Of a stretch of 64,000 nucleotides of DNA, positions 1 to 10,392 are shown one piece after another. Location of the stretch: contig QANY01000052.1 in assembly GCA_003255025.1 (NCBI GenBank), positions 372,001-436,000 of the forward strand, in the 5' to 3' direction. Position numbers and translations under genes: made by a program. This DNA comes from Datisca glomerata (taxonomy: Eukaryota > Streptophyta > Magnoliopsida > Cucurbitales > Datiscaceae). The notes beneath the pieces were generated by a model that was given only the letters and a program-made list of their open reading frames with translations, made no database searches and was not told the origin of the DNA. How positions within the stretch are numbered: position 1 is the first letter of the stretch; every line of letters begins with the position of its first letter.

Positions 1-365
1 CTTGTCGCCTACATCAAATCAAAGGAATTCAATCCTAACTCCAAGTCGTCAAGATGCGTTCAGGCGAAGGTGTAAAAGTTTTATTGTTAAGACCATCGAT
101 CCAACTCAAGTAGCCTAACTGCCAGATGAAAACTATAGGGACTCGATCCTAATAATTACTCGGAGTAACTCGCACAAATCTGAACCATAGAGCTTCAGGT
201 CTGACATGGTCATGCACGTCGTCACATGAAGAAGTCAAATATTGATCAAGATGACAACCTTTTTACGAAGAGTTAATTGATAAATATGATGAAAACTTAT
301 TTTAAACACAAGATGCTCTGAGGCACCATTATGAATCAGCAACAAATACTTAAATATTTTGATGC

Positions 366-562
366 CAACTCTACTATTTGACGATCTCAACACCAACATA
401 TGGCTTCCTCCACATAATTTGTTTTAAGCCTTAATTCTAACAAGAACATCAACTCTACTGTTTGACGATCTCAACACCAACTCTAGTGTTTGACGATCTC
501 AACACCAACTCTACTGTTTGACGATCTCAACACCAACTCTCTGTTTGATGATCCCAACACTC
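366..562. repeat. 28-bp tandem repeat, about four units plus one detached copy
   Basis: The unit reads approximately caactctactgtttgacgat followed by ctcaacac. Copies lie at about 451-478, 479-506, 507-534 and 535-560, the last one degenerate (tgatgatcccaacact). A detached copy sits at about 367-394. Units differ by one or two bases, so this is a local expansion by slippage or unequal exchange rather than a terminal structure. No function is evident. Confidence 0.85.
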
Positions 563-1767
563 TACTGACTTGATCGTTAGAGTGTATTAGGTGGGGCATT
601 GCCCCGATGTCATGCCTACTGCTTTCACGATCGTTCTTGATTTTTACAGACCTCCAAACGAATCACTGAACGACGCGTGACGATCCCCTCGATAGTTGAT
701 GCTGACATATTTTTCGCATAAAAAATAATAATTAATAAGCAACAATCACTTTATCCAATCAGTAACGCATATGCACAAGATTCTGATCAGGTTCAATTGC
801 CGAGCAAAACAACGAATCCCTTGAAGTATTTTATGAAGTTGTGTTGGTTCTAGGATTTGTTAACCCCCTGAATTAAATGCAAAACTATTTTTAAACAATA
901 ATTCTCCTAAACTCTAACCTTCTGAGTAAATTTAGAAGCTCAGACAATACTTTGTTATGGACGATATTTAGATAATAATAAGCTCATAAGCTTAGACGAT
1001 ACTTCAACACCTGTTAAAAGTTTGTATACATAACAATAATCGTACTAAATGATACATGTACTAAACTCCAACCTTATCAGCCATCGTCATCATTAGTAGA
1101 TGAGAAAAATCAGACATTATACCGTTTAAATCAGTCTTGTTTTGGATATTTTCAAACGTCATCCCACCCACAATATTCCATTTAGAGCCTCAAAATCGCA
1201 TCCCACTTTACTTGCTTAAATAAACAAAGACAAACAAGTAATTAATTACCCAACAGGCATCAACCGTTACCTGTCAAAGTAAAAAGGAATTGCTAAACGG
1301 GTTGTTGAGGGAACTAAATTGAATTCCTACTCCTTGGCTCAATAATCTCCATCATTAATAAATGAGAAAAATCAACGATGAACAGATAAAATGCACACAA
1401 CTCTGAGAATTTTAAAAGTAAGTGAGACATCTCATCTAACTAATTACCCGACAGGCAACAACTATTACCTGTCATCTAATTAATAAACAAAATGTGGCAA
1501 AAAAAGACAAATTACTGTACAGCCATAAACTTTGCAACACCAACTCAATCAACGGTTACAAATTGAGCTAAGGACTGAGTTAAATTATTAGATATCATTT
1601 TCCTAAAAACCAATGTTTTAGCAAAAGTTCCAAGCATGCTTATATGTCTATATGAGGCCAATGTATTAGAATGGTTTGCGATTTTGACGTTCTTGTTTGA
1701 TTTGATTCGAGCTTCTTCTTTTCCCTGCACGGTTCTTGATTTCCTTCCCTTCCCAAGTGTCGTCAAT

Positions 1768-1918
1768 GCCCTAACTCTCTCTTTCTCTCTCCCTCTCTCT
1801 CTCCCTCGCTCTCTCCCTCGCTCTCTCCCTCACTCTCCTTCTTGTATTTCTCTAGCCCTGTATGTCTCCATCTCTCTATCTCTCTTTATTTCTGTCACTT
1901 TCTCTCTGGCTCTCTAAT
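1768..1918. repeat. CT-rich microsatellite-like tract
   Basis: This is a run of tctctccctc and ctctct motifs on the + strand, interrupted by cgctctctccctcg units. Such polypyrimidine tracts are common in plant 5' leaders and promoters. Similar CT-rich leaders occur inside the CACTA-like elements near 22.3 kb (minus strand) and 32.4-32.8 kb. The long reading frames across it are compositional artefacts. Confidence 0.75.
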
Positions 1919-2290
1919 ATTTGTTTTAAGCCTTAATTCTAACATTTTTTATGGGTTTCCTTGTGCGATCCTTTAATTGGTATTGTAGTATTTACATGAG
2001 GTGTTGTTTCTAGTATTTCCTCAACAAGATCAAAAGCTCCGTTGCTGTGTTTGCATGTTTTCGATCGCCTTTGTAATTTTTCTGCAACCTTTCGTTTGTT
2101 TTAGTTTTAGGGTTTTCGTTCCAAAAGCTTGCTGAGTATCCTGGAGGAACTTTGAGCAATGTAATTTGAGATTAATAGCTTTGCATAATTAAAATTTTCT
2201 TATATGGTAAATGACCTTTTTACTATTAGCTTAGAAATGAAGGAATACTTTGTGATTTTTGCTCTGTAATTTGGTTATTATTTCTGTCTA

Positions 2291-2618
2291 ATGGAGGAAA
2301 AGCACCACAGATGGATGGGAGGAGTCGTGATATGTTGAAGCCAGACCAAGTAAATTAAAAAAACGCTTCAAATACAACTTCTTTAGTTTACCCAAATTTC
2401 TTGTAGTTGGTTATTTGGCATAAAATAGATTCAGGTTGCATGGCAATTAATTCATTAGTTTGAATGCGTGAAAATTATAAAAGAAATGGAGTTTCCGCCA
2501 TTTGTTAACACTTTGTTTGGGACTTGAAACTTTGGCTTAACTTATCTCATCACTTTTGCTTTCTTAGGTAGCTGCAAGAAGAATAGCTGAAGCAGATGGA
2601 CTTATTAGTGCTGGGTTA
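2291..2618 (+). pseudogene. Two exon-like segments of an unidentified gene
   Basis: A first open segment ends at about 2350 with residues GRSRDMLKPDQ directly before a plausible donor (CAA|GTAAAT). A second segment begins after the acceptor near 2566 (cttag|GTAGCTGCAAG) and reads VAARRIAEADGLISAG before a stop at about 2619. The phases agree (0/0), the codon content looks protein-like, and a leader-like CT-rich region lies upstream. I do not recognise the family. It could be the 5' part of a gene cut off by the Copia insertion whose left target-site base is at 2655, or a fragment captured by a transposon. No intact continuation is visible on the far side of the Copia. Confidence 0.35.
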
Positions 2619-2659
2619 TGATGGATGGCTTCCTAACTTATAGGATGTATGTGAACTCC

Positions 2660-4235
2660 TGACGGAATTAACACAGCGGAAAATATTAGATCTTGAAAAT
2701 TTTTAAAAATAACCTACTCAATCATGGATTATAAAAAAATATATTTTGAAGTATGACGATCAAAAATCAAAACCTCATAATCATTCTTAGTATTCATCGA
2801 ATCGTCAACTAAAATTACGAGCGGGTGAACAATCTAATAAAATCAAACCATAAAACTAAATCATCTTTCTTTCTTTCAAATTGTTCTTTCGGCCAAGACA
2901 AATTTGCTTTCTTTTGTGAAAATCTGTACATTGAAAAATGGTTTAAGAAAGAAGGCTTCCCTTCACATGGCAGCCATGGGTTGCAATATTTTTATATCTA
3001 TAAAACAAATGATTTTTTTTTAATTTAAAATCAATGGTAACTACACTTTTTTAATAGCCACCATAGCAAATGAATGCAACCCGTTAAAAAGTAACCGTTG
3101 ATAATATAATTCCCAACCATATATATATTAATGAAATTAAAAAGTAACCGTTGACTATAAGGTAATCATGTTAAGTCACTTGTTTATTAAATAAGTCTCA
3201 TCAAAACGTAACTCTAATCTGAGACTAGTAAGAGAGCAATAAGGATAAAACTATATTTGTCCATATTATTAATAAACTCTATCGATTAAACTCATAATCG
3301 AATTTATTAATCATTAATTATGATTAATTCTACTATAAAATCATAATTGAACTCCAAGCGTATTTTATATTACTCGATGTAACTATCATTGACGACCTAT
3401 TGTTCATTACGTAATGCACATCCACAATGTAGTACTGTGTATAATTACGTTAATTACTATCGATAAAATATTTGTATACATCTTGGTATCCTTAGATTTC
3501 AAATTCATTGTACTGGTCAACTATGATAACTTTCATACTTGATTTCTTAAGTAAAATTATCAAATCTCTAGTACTCCACAAGAGATACTAAACGCTTTGT
3601 TTATTGTGACTGCATAAATGAATTAACTAAGAGGATCTATGTCACTTAATTAAAAGTGTCTAAGAATGCTGATATTGAGAATCTATGGACTCACTATCTA
3701 ATAACTCAGTCATCCTACGAAATATTTTAACTCATGGCGTCTCATTATTGATAGATCAAAATGACTAAGTTATTAAATATGAACTCATAACTCTTTCATG
3801 ATTGAGAGCACTCATAAAATAATAGCAATGAGTCTTGATTTTTATTTGATAGTATTTTACTAAAAATTAGACTCGTTACTCCTTTCAATTCATTCTAAAT
3901 GCACTAGTACATTAACCAAGTACTATATCTAGTCGCCAAGGAAAGTCACTCTACATAATAGAGTTAATGTACTACAATCTTTTCTTAGTAAAGAGCACAG
4001 CTTCACAAAACTATGAAATTAAGTATTTATAAGTCATGATGAACGCTTGGTTAAATACATTGTTCCCATGAGCTAAACTTCATAGGACCCATAAACCAAA
4101 TATTATTATGCTTGTGTATCTTTTACAAGAATATATTACACATGATATAAGAATAAACTATTTATTATGAATCAGAATTAAATACCTTAATAAGTACAAT
4201 AGAATTTCAGTGCTTTTTAGAGCACAATCCTAATA
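2660..4235 (-). repeat. 3' LTR of Copia A
   Basis: It aligns by eye with 6291-7800. Both begin on the + strand with tgaNNgaat and aacNca, then gaaaat, and share the aacctactcaat block. They also share a block about 160 bases further on (cttcacatggcagccatggg) and the terminal cacaatccta. The outer end reads cctaata where cctaaca is expected (TG...CA ends). The internal side is preceded on the minus strand by a purine-rich aagtggaagat, a weak polypurine tract. About 1.57 kb long. Confidence 0.85.
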
Positions 4236-4239
4236 ATCT

Positions 4240-5410
4240 TCCACTTGCCTTAAAGCACGTCTACAACCAGCTTAACCTTAATGTTTTCTACATGTGACCC
4301 AAAGACTTTGTGGCCAAAGTCTTCATAAACGTGTCTGTTAGGTTCTATTGCGAAAGTAATCTAATTGAAATTTTGAATCTATATACCTAGCTGCTATGAG
4401 ATTCTCATCAAGATAGACAAACATTAAATCCATCATTCTTCTAAAATACTTAAGTATATATTTCACAACTATCCAGTGAAATCCTCCAGGATATATATGA
4501 TATCTGCTGACTAAGTCTACTGTAAAATATACATCCAACGTACAATATAACATACTTAAAACTTCCCACTACCGGAAGCAAGAGAACTGATGTTATTTAT
4601 TTCATCATATGTCATAAGAGACTGATAGAATACGTAGGTCCCAAACCTAAAAAGGTAACAAATCGTTTCTTGGAATCTTGCATTGCACACCTATACAGCA
4701 TATTATCATACATCATTCTATATTTAAGTCTTGAAAGAACTTAATTCTTAAAATGTATACCACTTTTCCAAAGTCTTACATATCGTAAATTTAGACAAAA
4801 ATGGCTTTATAGTTGACATTTAATTCTACTTTGTTCCTAATGATGAAATGTCAACTACATAAAACACCAAGAAAATTATTATGTTTCCTTCATTTCTCTT
4901 GTACTGACATGGCTCATTATGACCTTGGTCAAAATCAAAACTTTGATTATATGATCAACATAATGTTTATAGTCCTTAATTCATGTTTAAGTCCATGATT
5001 GGACTAATGCATCATGTATATCATAATTTTTGGCCTTTAGCAACAAATCTGAAAATTGAGATATAAAAATAGTCACTTCAAGAATGCCATACAAGATAGT
5101 GTCATGAGTAAACTTGTAAAACTTGTAAACGCGTAAACTACAATGAATATAATATCTTTATTGACATGAGCATGGTTATTAGTGAAAATGATATGCTATA
5201 TTCAATATCATCTCTCTAAGTATGTCATTTCGCACTAAGTCTAGCCTCAAAGGTCTTGACTTTGTGTCTATGTCTCGCTTCCGCTTGTAGCCACAAACAT
5301 CCATTTACCAAAACTTTAGGGCTTCTACAAGCTTCCATACTCCATTTGAGTTAAATCAATCATTTTCAGATTTCATTGCTTGAAGCCAATGATTTACATC
5401 CACTATGCAG
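4240..5410 (-). pseudogene. Copia A reverse transcriptase / RNase H remnant
   Basis: Reading the minus strand from about 5400 downward, the start of a Copia reverse transcriptase is recognisable (HWLQAMKSEND, then VWKLVEALK, then YKRKRDIDTK, matching the family's W-xAM-E pattern and KRK-D block). Near 4740-4570 comes AMQDSKKRFVTF, which corresponds to the RFSM-NSKKG region. The open segment 4553-4338 carries VDLVSRYHIYPG, HWIVVKYILKYFRR and DLMFVYLDENL, the conserved end of the polymerase domain leading into RNase H. Several stops and frameshifts separate these blocks, so no enzyme can be made. Confidence 0.85.
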
Positions 5411-5639
5411 TCTATGGTAGCTGAGTCATGTTCCTCTAAGATGGACTTAAAAATCTCTCACTTGAACATGAATCTTTCAGTGGGTCATGATCCCCTTCCA
5501 CTACAACGTAGTGATTGTGATCTAGCTTATGTTCCACCAAGATTACTATATCAATCTCTTCTAGGAACATTTACTACTCATATGAATGAGAAATGCTCCC
5601 ACTACAATAAGGTTGTATAGTATTAGGAAATACTTCATT

Positions 5640-6275
5640 CTTTTTTTTTGAATAACTGGATTCATAAAAATATCTAGACTTATCTTTTACCAACAAGATT
5701 GTGTGGCACATGCATTATCAGAAAAATCTTCTAGTTTGTGTTGTGTCTAGATATTCTTTTTGAATATAGTCTTCTTCCAAGAATACAATGTTTATACTTA
5801 CAAACACTTCCCGTACTTGGTACTACAAAAATAAATAAACCGCATTCCTTTTTGCATAGCCTATAGTTAGATATCATTTTGACTACCATCTAGCTTGACA
5901 ACATTCTCTTTTATCACTTATGTTGGACATCTTGAAACACACAAATGTGGGTCGTTGAGTTATCTTTCAATAGGATTTTGAATCGACTCAATTTGATATC
6001 AGATCGAACGTTATGATACAAATATCGAGCCTGTTTGTGCTGCCACCATCTATGCAGACACGGGTTTTCATCCATTTTTCGGTACCCCTTTTGTATCGTT
6101 TTGATCTCCACCCGATACAAATAAATCATGATAACTATCTTAACTTTCTCAAGGATAGTTTACAAGAATCTATGAAAACTAAATACGAATCCTAAAGACT
6201 GCAATGAAATTTCGAAAACAATCAAAAAATCATATTTATGTTTCTGAAGAAATTTCTCAAATAATTCAAAATATT
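5640..6275 (-). other. Copia A leader and possible gag remnant
   Basis: This is internal Copia A sequence between the primer-binding site and the reverse transcriptase remnant. On the minus strand, short open pieces (for example 6129-5914) have no strong motif. A gag start is possible near 5930 (MSNISDK). Integrase and protease are not recognisable, so the normal gag-PR-INT portion has been deleted or has decayed beyond recognition. Confidence 0.45.
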
Positions 6276-6289
6276 TACTCTAATATCCA
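6276..6289 (-). other. Copia A primer-binding site (initiator-Met tRNA type)
   Basis: One base inside the 5' LTR end, the minus strand reads TGGATATTAGAGTA. This is a decayed form of the plant Copia site TGGTATCAGAGC, complementary to initiator methionine tRNA. Its position directly after the CA end of the LTR fixes the element's orientation. Confidence 0.75.
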
Positions 6290-6290
6290 T

Positions 6291-7800
6291 TGAAAGAATC
6301 AACGCAACAGAAAATACTGAATTTTGAAAAATTCGAGAAACAACCTACTCAATTATCTATAGTATATTAAAATGTGGAAGTAGGGAATGGAATTTTTTGG
6401 ATAATTCTGCCCATCTTCATTTTTACTAATCTAAAGTTGTCCTTAAAAAGTACACTTAGCACAATTCTATTTGCCTATCAAATAAATATGTATCAAAATG
6501 TATCTATTGGAAACTAACTTTTTAAATGTGATTTTTGAAATGTGAATTGAAAAATGACTTTTGAAATAAGAATTTGGAAATGTAATGGAATGAGAAATGA
6601 TTTTTGAAATGTAGTGTTCATTCACGTAATAAGTCTTACTCATATTCATTTGTTTCTACAACAAGTTTATACATTTAACTTGGTTTAGTTTTTTTATCGT
6701 CCTTTGTATATTAAAGATGATAAAAAAAATAAATTAGACAAAAAATATTGTATATAAAAAATATCCATACAATAAGATTTTTTTTTTCATATTTGTTATG
6801 ATTATATTATAAACATACAAAATTTTATTTATGAATAACATTAATACTAATGAAAATTGATACGTGCAACGCACATAACGTTGACCTAATGAAATAGAAA
6901 AAAATATTTTTAAGCATGTCGATCAAAAATCAAAATCTCATAATCATCCTTACTATTTATTGAACCGTCAACTAAAACTATGAGTGGATCTCGAATAAAA
7001 TAAAACCAAAAAACTAACTCATCTTTTCTTTCTTCCAAATTGTTCTTTCAGCCAAGGCATATTTGCATTCTTTGTGAAAATCTGTAAATTGAAAAATTGT
7101 TTTAAGAAAAAAAGGCTTCTCTTCACATGGCAGCCATGGGTGCAATTTGTTTTATCTATAAAACCGATGTTTTTTAAATTTAAAACCAATGGTAACTACC
7201 AATTTATAATACCCACCATTTTACAAATGAATGCAACCCTTTAAACAATAACCGTTGGAGATTATATATATATATATCAATGGAAGTAACTAAAATTAAG
7301 TTTATTAATATTAATTAATTTTTGACCTTTTTAAATTAAGATTGAGCTAGTTTTTAAATCACTTAGTTGACTATAGGGTAATCACGTTGAGTCACTTGTT
7401 TATTAAATAAGTTTTGTGACAATGTAACCCAAATTCGAGGCTAGTAAGTAGACTATAAGGATAAAAATATATTTGGATGCTCAATTAATAAACTATATGG
7501 ATTAAACCCATGATCAAATTTATTAATTATTAATTACGTATTTACAAGTCATAATATTTTCAAACTGAAAAAGTTTAGTTTCACTAGACTGTGAAATTAA
7601 GTATTTACAAATTATAAAAAACTCTTGGTTAAATACCTTGTTCCCATGAGCTAAATTTCATAGAACCCATAAACCAAGTACTATTATGTTTGTAAACCTT
7701 TTACAAGAATGTATTGCACATAATATAAGAATAAACTTTAGAATTAAATGTCTCAATAAATACAATAGAATTTCAGTACTTTTAGGTCACAATCCTAAAA
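6291..7800 (-). repeat. 5' LTR of Copia A (interrupted by a Helitron)
   Basis: This is the partner of the 2660-4235 LTR. After removing the 534-base Helitron at 6356-6889 the two copies align through the caacctactcaat block, the gtcgatcaaaaatcaaaa block and the terminal cacaatccta. They differ by many substitutions and indels, which indicates an old insertion. Confidence 0.85.
6356..6889 (+). mobile_element. Non-autonomous Helitron, 534 bp
   Basis: It starts with TCTATAGTATATTAAAATG, a classic plant Helitron 5' end, and ends with CTAA (the CTRR rule). A short GTGC-AAC-GCAC hairpin lies about 15 bases before the 3' end. It sits exactly between an A (6355) and a T (6890), the Helitron AT target. 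The paralogous LTR at 2660-4235 lacks the segment, so both ends are supported by an empty site. There is no Rep/helicase coding region. The interior is AT-rich with repeated 'tgaaatg' motifs. Confidence 0.9.
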
Positions 7801-9935
7801 ACCCCTCCCCATTACATGAGATAGTCTTGAAGTTTCTTTTGAATTTTTTAACATCTACATTGAATCGCTGGTGCTTAATGAAAGACCTCCCAATCTATGG
7901 CATTCTTTCTTATGGGTTTGTTGGAAACTTGCTAAAAGGCAGACTAGTGGTGTGATTGGAGTTTGGTTGAATTGGATCCACTTATCCAAGAATGACGGTA
8001 GTCTTCTTATTTAATTTAACTCAATCTTGAACCCTGAGTTTTGGAAAGTCATTACATCAATTGATTAAGAGTTATTCAAAAGTAAAATTAACATGTAATG
8101 ATCTCTACTATGGCAACTACTCAATATTTGAAGATGTGGAATACCTTTGTTCTAGACTCATCAGACGTTCTTTGAATTCCATGCTTGGAAGGGGCGAACT
8201 GAACTCTTGAACATTACATTGCCCATAAATTTCGCAAGAAACCTTCTTCAAAGCGTTTTCTGTGTTGAAGTCAATCACTCATACCTATGTTCCACTGTGA
8301 GACTTCTCATTACGGTCTTGCTTATACATCAAGCTCTTGCTTATACAAACTTATTCTCTTCCAAGCTATAGTCTACAAATACTAATCTCTCATCAAGCTC
8401 TCACTTGTGCATATCACTTAAATATGGACAATTGCCAATATAGACAAGTTTCTGATCAAGCCTCATACATGAGTCCCTCTCGATACAGACAGCTCTCTGA
8501 TGTACATATCAACCAAGCTTAAAACACTCTAAAATCCAACACGCAACTCTCTCCATAAAGAATCAAGTAATACAAATACATATGCAACTCCCAAAAAATA
8601 GCACAAATCCATGCTTCTCCAAACGCATAAATTCCATGAAAATCATAAAATTAATAGCAATTCCAAGTTTCACGATACCAAAACATCCCTCCGAATATGA
8701 TGTAGCGGAAAACTTGAAGAAACCTAACAATATCAAACACTGTTGAATCACACACGATTACTAGTAATTCGATCTTCTAAAACCTGTTGAATTATGAGAT
8801 TACCAAGATTCAGGCATCAATTTTGATAAATCATGAAATACCGAAAATTAGAATTAAAGAGAGAAAACAAAAAGTATTAAAACTGTCTCAGAAATCTGTA
8901 AACATAAAAAAAGGTAAAATTGTGAAAATGTCCAAAACTTGTGAGAACAATTTCCTGATCTCTAAAAGTGCTTACAACGACCTTATTGGGCCGAAAATGT
9001 CTAAAACACACATACATATCTAAACGAACTTCTATTTGATATTTTACAGACCTTGTGTGTCAACCCGAGTCAAAAGTTATGGCCTCTGAAAGATAGACTG
9101 CGTACGACGATCCATTCACTCCAAAACTCTAACGCTACACCGGCCGCATCAAAATCCCACAAAATCAACTGTTCAAAATGCTCATGCGCCATTTTGGAAT
9201 TTTTATTTTCCTAAACACTTATTTTATTCCATGACAAAGTCAACCACTCATGCCCATACACTAGTAAGAGTTAAAAGAAAATCATATCACAACCTTTGTC
9301 CATGCCCTTCGGTCCAAGCAACAAAACCAAGCCAAAATCATGAAGCATTCCCAAGTTTAACACATGAATCAAGATTAAAAAAATGCCATGTTCTTGATCA
9401 GCCTGATACCCACATGTAAGAACCGAATCGAGTCTCATGAGGGGCTTTCACAATTAAGCTCTTTTCACAAACTTAACGTCATCCATGCTGGGTTTCTCTT
9501 TGATATGTACAAAAGCGCCTTTCACACACACTTTATCTTCATGCTTAAGTTCATTTTAATATAGACCTATCTTAATGCTTCTATGCCTAGAGTGATGAAA
9601 ACCTAGTGTCAAACCACCATTAGTGAACTCCCATCAAAGCTTACGTGCTTAGAAAATCCTAAGACATCAAGACGTTCATGCTTTCCTCTCCATCTATTGT
9701 CCATGCTTTAGAAGTAATTTAAAATTAATTCATCTCCCTCTAAACTACCATTCACAAAGGCTTTCCATATGGACCCATGCTTCTACACATCAATACAGAT
9801 CAAACATCCTAGAGGCAGTATTGTAAACACATGCCGCGAATACAAACCTCATAGTTACATGCTTGTATACGTAATCTTAATCAGATAGAACCTTGCAAAT
9901 ATAGCCTTCTACATACAATCTTGAATATTCACTCG
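7801..9935. other. Host DNA between Copia A and Copia B; no gene seen
   Basis: I find no supported coding region. Short open frames lack domain content. Around 8310-8460 there are loose repeats of ctcttgcttatac, and from about 9230 onward the sequence is enriched in 'ccatgc' and 'catgctt' words. The same flavour continues at 15250-15806 and 17849-18800. This suggests one original host block split by Copia B and the CACTA element. Confidence 0.5.
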
Positions 9936-9975
9936 TATGTAAATAGAAATAAAACCTCAGATCCTTGATGTTAAG
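9936..9975 (+). repeat. 40-bp direct repeat flanking Copia B, left copy
   Basis: It starts tatgtaaatagaaataaaac and ends tccttgatgttaag, immediately left of the Copia B LTR (TG at 9977). It is nearly identical to 15211-15249 on the other side of the element: one substitution and one single-base length difference. Copia integrase normally duplicates 5 bp, so this is far too long for a standard target-site duplication. Confidence 0.9.
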
Positions 9976-9976
9976 T

Positions 9977-10382
9977 TGAATTTGAGTGCGTGTTGATAAA
10001 ATGATTTTTTGTATATTAATTCTCTGTATTTTCAAGGAAGAGTTATATTTTAAATACTGAAAGAAGGAAAAAGAGAGAGTTGAGTTGGTTACATAAAGAT
10101 AGAAAAAGAATGAAAGAATGTTTGTTAAGGACATTTTCATGCAGGAGAGAAGAGAGCTTCACGTGATGTTGATGAAAGCAATCCAATGCATAACTATGAT
10201 TGGAGATGAAAGCTCCAATGAGCTCGTGCTCCCTGGAGAATTAGTTAGCCAGGTAAGCTCTTCTTCAGCCACTGATTTCCTGCCGTGTAGATGGTGATTT
10301 GGTTTGCTTTGCACAACCTTTGGTTTGTAAGGTATTCTTCGTGGCTTCTTATAATTGAACCAGCTATGCAATGAGTATATCT
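9977..10382 (-). repeat. 3' LTR of Copia B
   Basis: It begins on the + strand with tgaatttgagtg and aligns along its length with 14799-15210, including catgcaggagagaa, gagctcgtgctccct and gctttgcacaacctttggtt. The inner boundary is approximate because the first bases of this LTR have diverged (about 10380-10385). Confidence 0.88.
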
Positions 10383-10392
10383 AGTGAGTTCA

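Larger units (their letters stand above)
1..2290. other. Left-flank DNA without a recognisable gene
   Basis: I see no convincing coding region here. The stretch holds a 28-base tandem repeat and a pyrimidine-rich tract (listed separately) and otherwise AT-rich unique-looking sequence with stops in all frames. The segment around 1940-2160, just after the pyrimidine tract, looks like a plant 5' leader: T-rich, with a 'ttagggtttt' motif near 2106. I could not attach it to a proven gene. Confidence 0.5.
2660..7800 (-). mobile_element. Copia A: decayed full-length LTR retrotransposon
   Basis: Two LTRs in direct orientation (2660-4235 and 6291-7800) flank an internal region of only about 2 kb. The primer-binding site lies directly next to the 6291 LTR, which fixes the element on the minus strand (5' LTR on the right). 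Internal remnants include Copia reverse transcriptase and RNase H region, and perhaps some gag; integrase is not recognised, so the interior has suffered deletion. Candidate target duplications are actcc (2655-2659) and acccc (7801-7805), four of five bases matching. Stops and frameshifts make it non-autonomous, and the 5' LTR carries a later Helitron. Confidence 0.85.

Noticed and set aside
1636..1917. 93-codon open frame rich in Ser/Leu/Pro
   Set aside because: It is produced entirely by the CT microsatellite and has no domain or splice context.
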